This document shows positions 62,361-64,000 of a stretch of 64,000 nucleotides of DNA, piece by piece (the first letter of the stretch is position 1; the number at the start of each line of letters is the position of its first letter). The DNA comes from Branchiostoma floridae (lineage: Eukaryota > Chordata > Leptocardii > Amphioxiformes > Branchiostomatidae), in NCBI RefSeq assembly GCF_000003815.2, contig NC_049992.1, positions 11,520,884 to 11,584,883 of the forward strand. The letters are read 5' to 3'. A model generated the notes under the pieces. That model was not told the DNA's origin and searched no databases. It was given only the letters and a program-made list of their open reading frames with translations. The translations under genes were made by a program, and so were the position numbers.

Positions 62361-63717
62361 ATATAGCCGGTATAACCGCCCTTCGGCGTAACACACCAGC
62401 TTCAATTGCAAACGACAACCACCTGAAAGCACATCATTTCATATTTCATAAAAAGATATCGACAAAAATCTGTGACATATTGGTCTTCATTATTTCTTTG
62501 ACCTCGTGAAAGCATATCATCCCACCTTGTAAAAGCAAAGCTCAAAAGATGTTGGCAAAACTTGCGCTACATTGGTCTTGTCTTCTTTAAAACATCTTAT
62601 TTTCCTACCACTAAAAATCAGGCTCTCTATTACTCCGAACGATTTATTAACCACTTGACAGCATTTCATTCCATATTGTAAAAAGCGCAGGCTTATAGAG
62701 ACATAACGGCAAAAAGCTGGGACATATTGGTCTTCATTGCAAATTCATAAAGCATGCAAAACATCGTAATAATCTGTGTGTGCGGCTTATGATATGCAAG
62801 GAGCGTAGTCATTCCCGGCTATGTAAAAAGACCGTTCCCTTAAATCATTAATCCCTGAAAACAAAGAATGCCGTGGCAAAGAAAATAACAGCTAGAATAG
62901 TCCTCAATTGCCAGTGTATGGACGACACCCCTACGGTTTAGCCAAAAATCAATTCCCAAGGGAATGCANNNNNNNNNNNNNNNNNNNNNNNNNNNNNNNN
63001 NNNNNNNNNNNNNNNNNNNNNNNNNNNNNNNNNNNNNNNNNNNNNNNNNNNNNNNNNNNNNNNNNNNNTTCAAAGCGATCGTAATACTGTAGAAAATGCC
63101 TCCGCCCCCTAAGGCGTCGCCAAAAAAAGGAGCCCACCGGGTAGTTAACGAGCTTTTTTCACTTTCAGGCGTGTCCTGTGCGGCTACCGATTATATCTGG
63201 GCACGGTCGGGCCCCGGCTTGAGTTAAAATCAACCCGGGACCGGGTGACAAATAGACGCCGTACTCTAATCCGGAGCACATCGAGATGTAACGTTACCCC
63301 CGCGGTATCCGGCAGTCCACTGGGACAAATTTGTGGCTACGGTGCCCGGCCAAGGATACAGCCTCTACGGGCATCGGTGCAAATGGGACCGTAACAAAAC
63401 CCAATTAAGATGACATTCCGGTAACTCAACCAAATAGATTGTAGACTGATTTTAAATATCTTGTTGTAGAGTTATTGAGAGTTCTGCAGAGTTAGAGTTT
63501 GTGTTACACGAACGAGGTGACGTTGTACAGAACAGGTAGTACTGCTTATAAATTTCCTGCAGTACATGTAACTATGCAGTATAATAAAGTACAAGAATAA
63601 TAAAAACTTATATGATACCTTCGTTCGGGTCGTTCGGTGTAATATAACCAGCTGCTGCCGCGCCGCGTACCCGCGAAGCTGGTGTGTTACGCCGAACGGC
63701 GGTTATACCGGCTATAT
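62361..63717. mobile_element. Non-autonomous TIR element, ~1.36 kb
   Basis: The left end, TATAGCCGGTATAACCGCC then CTTCGGCGTAACACACCAG and CTTC, is the reverse complement of the right end near 63675-63716 with one mismatch over about 41 bp. Flanking dinucleotides are TA-like on both sides. The interior carries three degenerate repeats of about 85-110 bp, each with a gacatattggtcttcatt-type block (about 62420-62740), a 100-N gap at 62969-63068 and no ORF. The superfamily is uncertain; a TA target would suit Tc1/mariner-like or similar. Confidence 0.8.
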
Positions 63718-64000
63718 AAACTCGGCACAAAAAGTTTGGAATATGAACTTTGGCTGATCATATTTCCGTTGTTTCTGCATCAATTTTAATGTGTTATATA
63801 TCAGTAGAAAGCGTGTGTGATTTCCTTTTATATGGTATCAAACTCCTCATGATTTTAAATTCGTGAAAAGAGCACCAGGGTTACTTACGTCAGTGGGTCA
63901 CGAAAAAAATGTGCCAAAATTTCAATTTTTGTGTTCAACTCTGTATCATCCTGCTTGTATGGTTGTGGGTGTCAAGGATTCAATCTATCCTTTTTTTCAC
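63718..64000. other. No feature recognised
   Basis: AT-rich sequence, nothing recognised on either strand. Confidence 0.4.

Overview
Eukaryotic (animal) genomic sequence. Intron-split genes with vertebrate orthologues (FARSB, CCDC150), vertebrate-type single-cysteine-cluster Toll-like receptors in tandem, a lineage-specific-looking PRD-class homeobox gene, a 7SL RNA gene and dense non-autonomous DNA transposons together suggest a cephalochordate (amphioxus, Branchiostoma-like). The species call is inference; no database was searched. The assembly is a draft with eight N gaps (4603-4702, 8968-9067, 38514-38814, 53952-54766, 55611-56009, 58552-58864, 60580-60679, 62969-63068).

Layout. 0.8-11.4 kb: a tandem segmental duplication (period 5,702 bp) carrying two minus-strand Toll-like receptor genes, each with a signal-peptide exon and one large LRR-TM-TIR exon. 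12.7-18.8 kb, plus: the last 13 coding exons of FARSB (cytosolic phenylalanyl-tRNA synthetase beta chain), including a textbook U12 AT-AC intron; the first ~114 codons are not seen. 19.8-25.1 kb, plus: a six-exon PRD-class homeobox gene (1,164 aa) with tyrosine at homeodomain positions 20 and 49 and a very long Ser/Thr-rich tail. 25.5-46.9 kb, minus: CCDC150, 28 coding exons that join in phase to 1,100 codons plus an upstream UTR exon. Its introns hold a 422-codon ORF, a 61-bp minisatellite, an array of a TTAA-flanked TIR element (980-bp period), a CAGGGCTC-TIR MITE, and a 1,855-bp transposon with 9-bp target duplications and arrays of a short palindrome. 47.3-47.6 kb, minus: 7SL (SRP) RNA gene.

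48-64 kb is gene-poor and repeat-rich: a last exon of a class A GPCR (49.8-50.1 kb, plus), three minus-strand exons of a secreted-type protein of unknown function (51.7-53.7 kb), two unassigned exon-like segments near 61 kb, tRNA-derived SINE sequences (57.8 and 59.9 kb) inside a repeated element, and a 1.36-kb TIR element (62.36-63.72 kb) at the end.

The genes do not form one pathway: innate-immune receptors, a translation enzyme, a transcription factor, a coiled-coil protein and the SRP RNA simply adjoin. The most novel material is the mobile DNA (especially the palindrome-array element at 44.76-46.62 kb), the divergent homeobox gene and the large in-frame ORF inside CCDC150.
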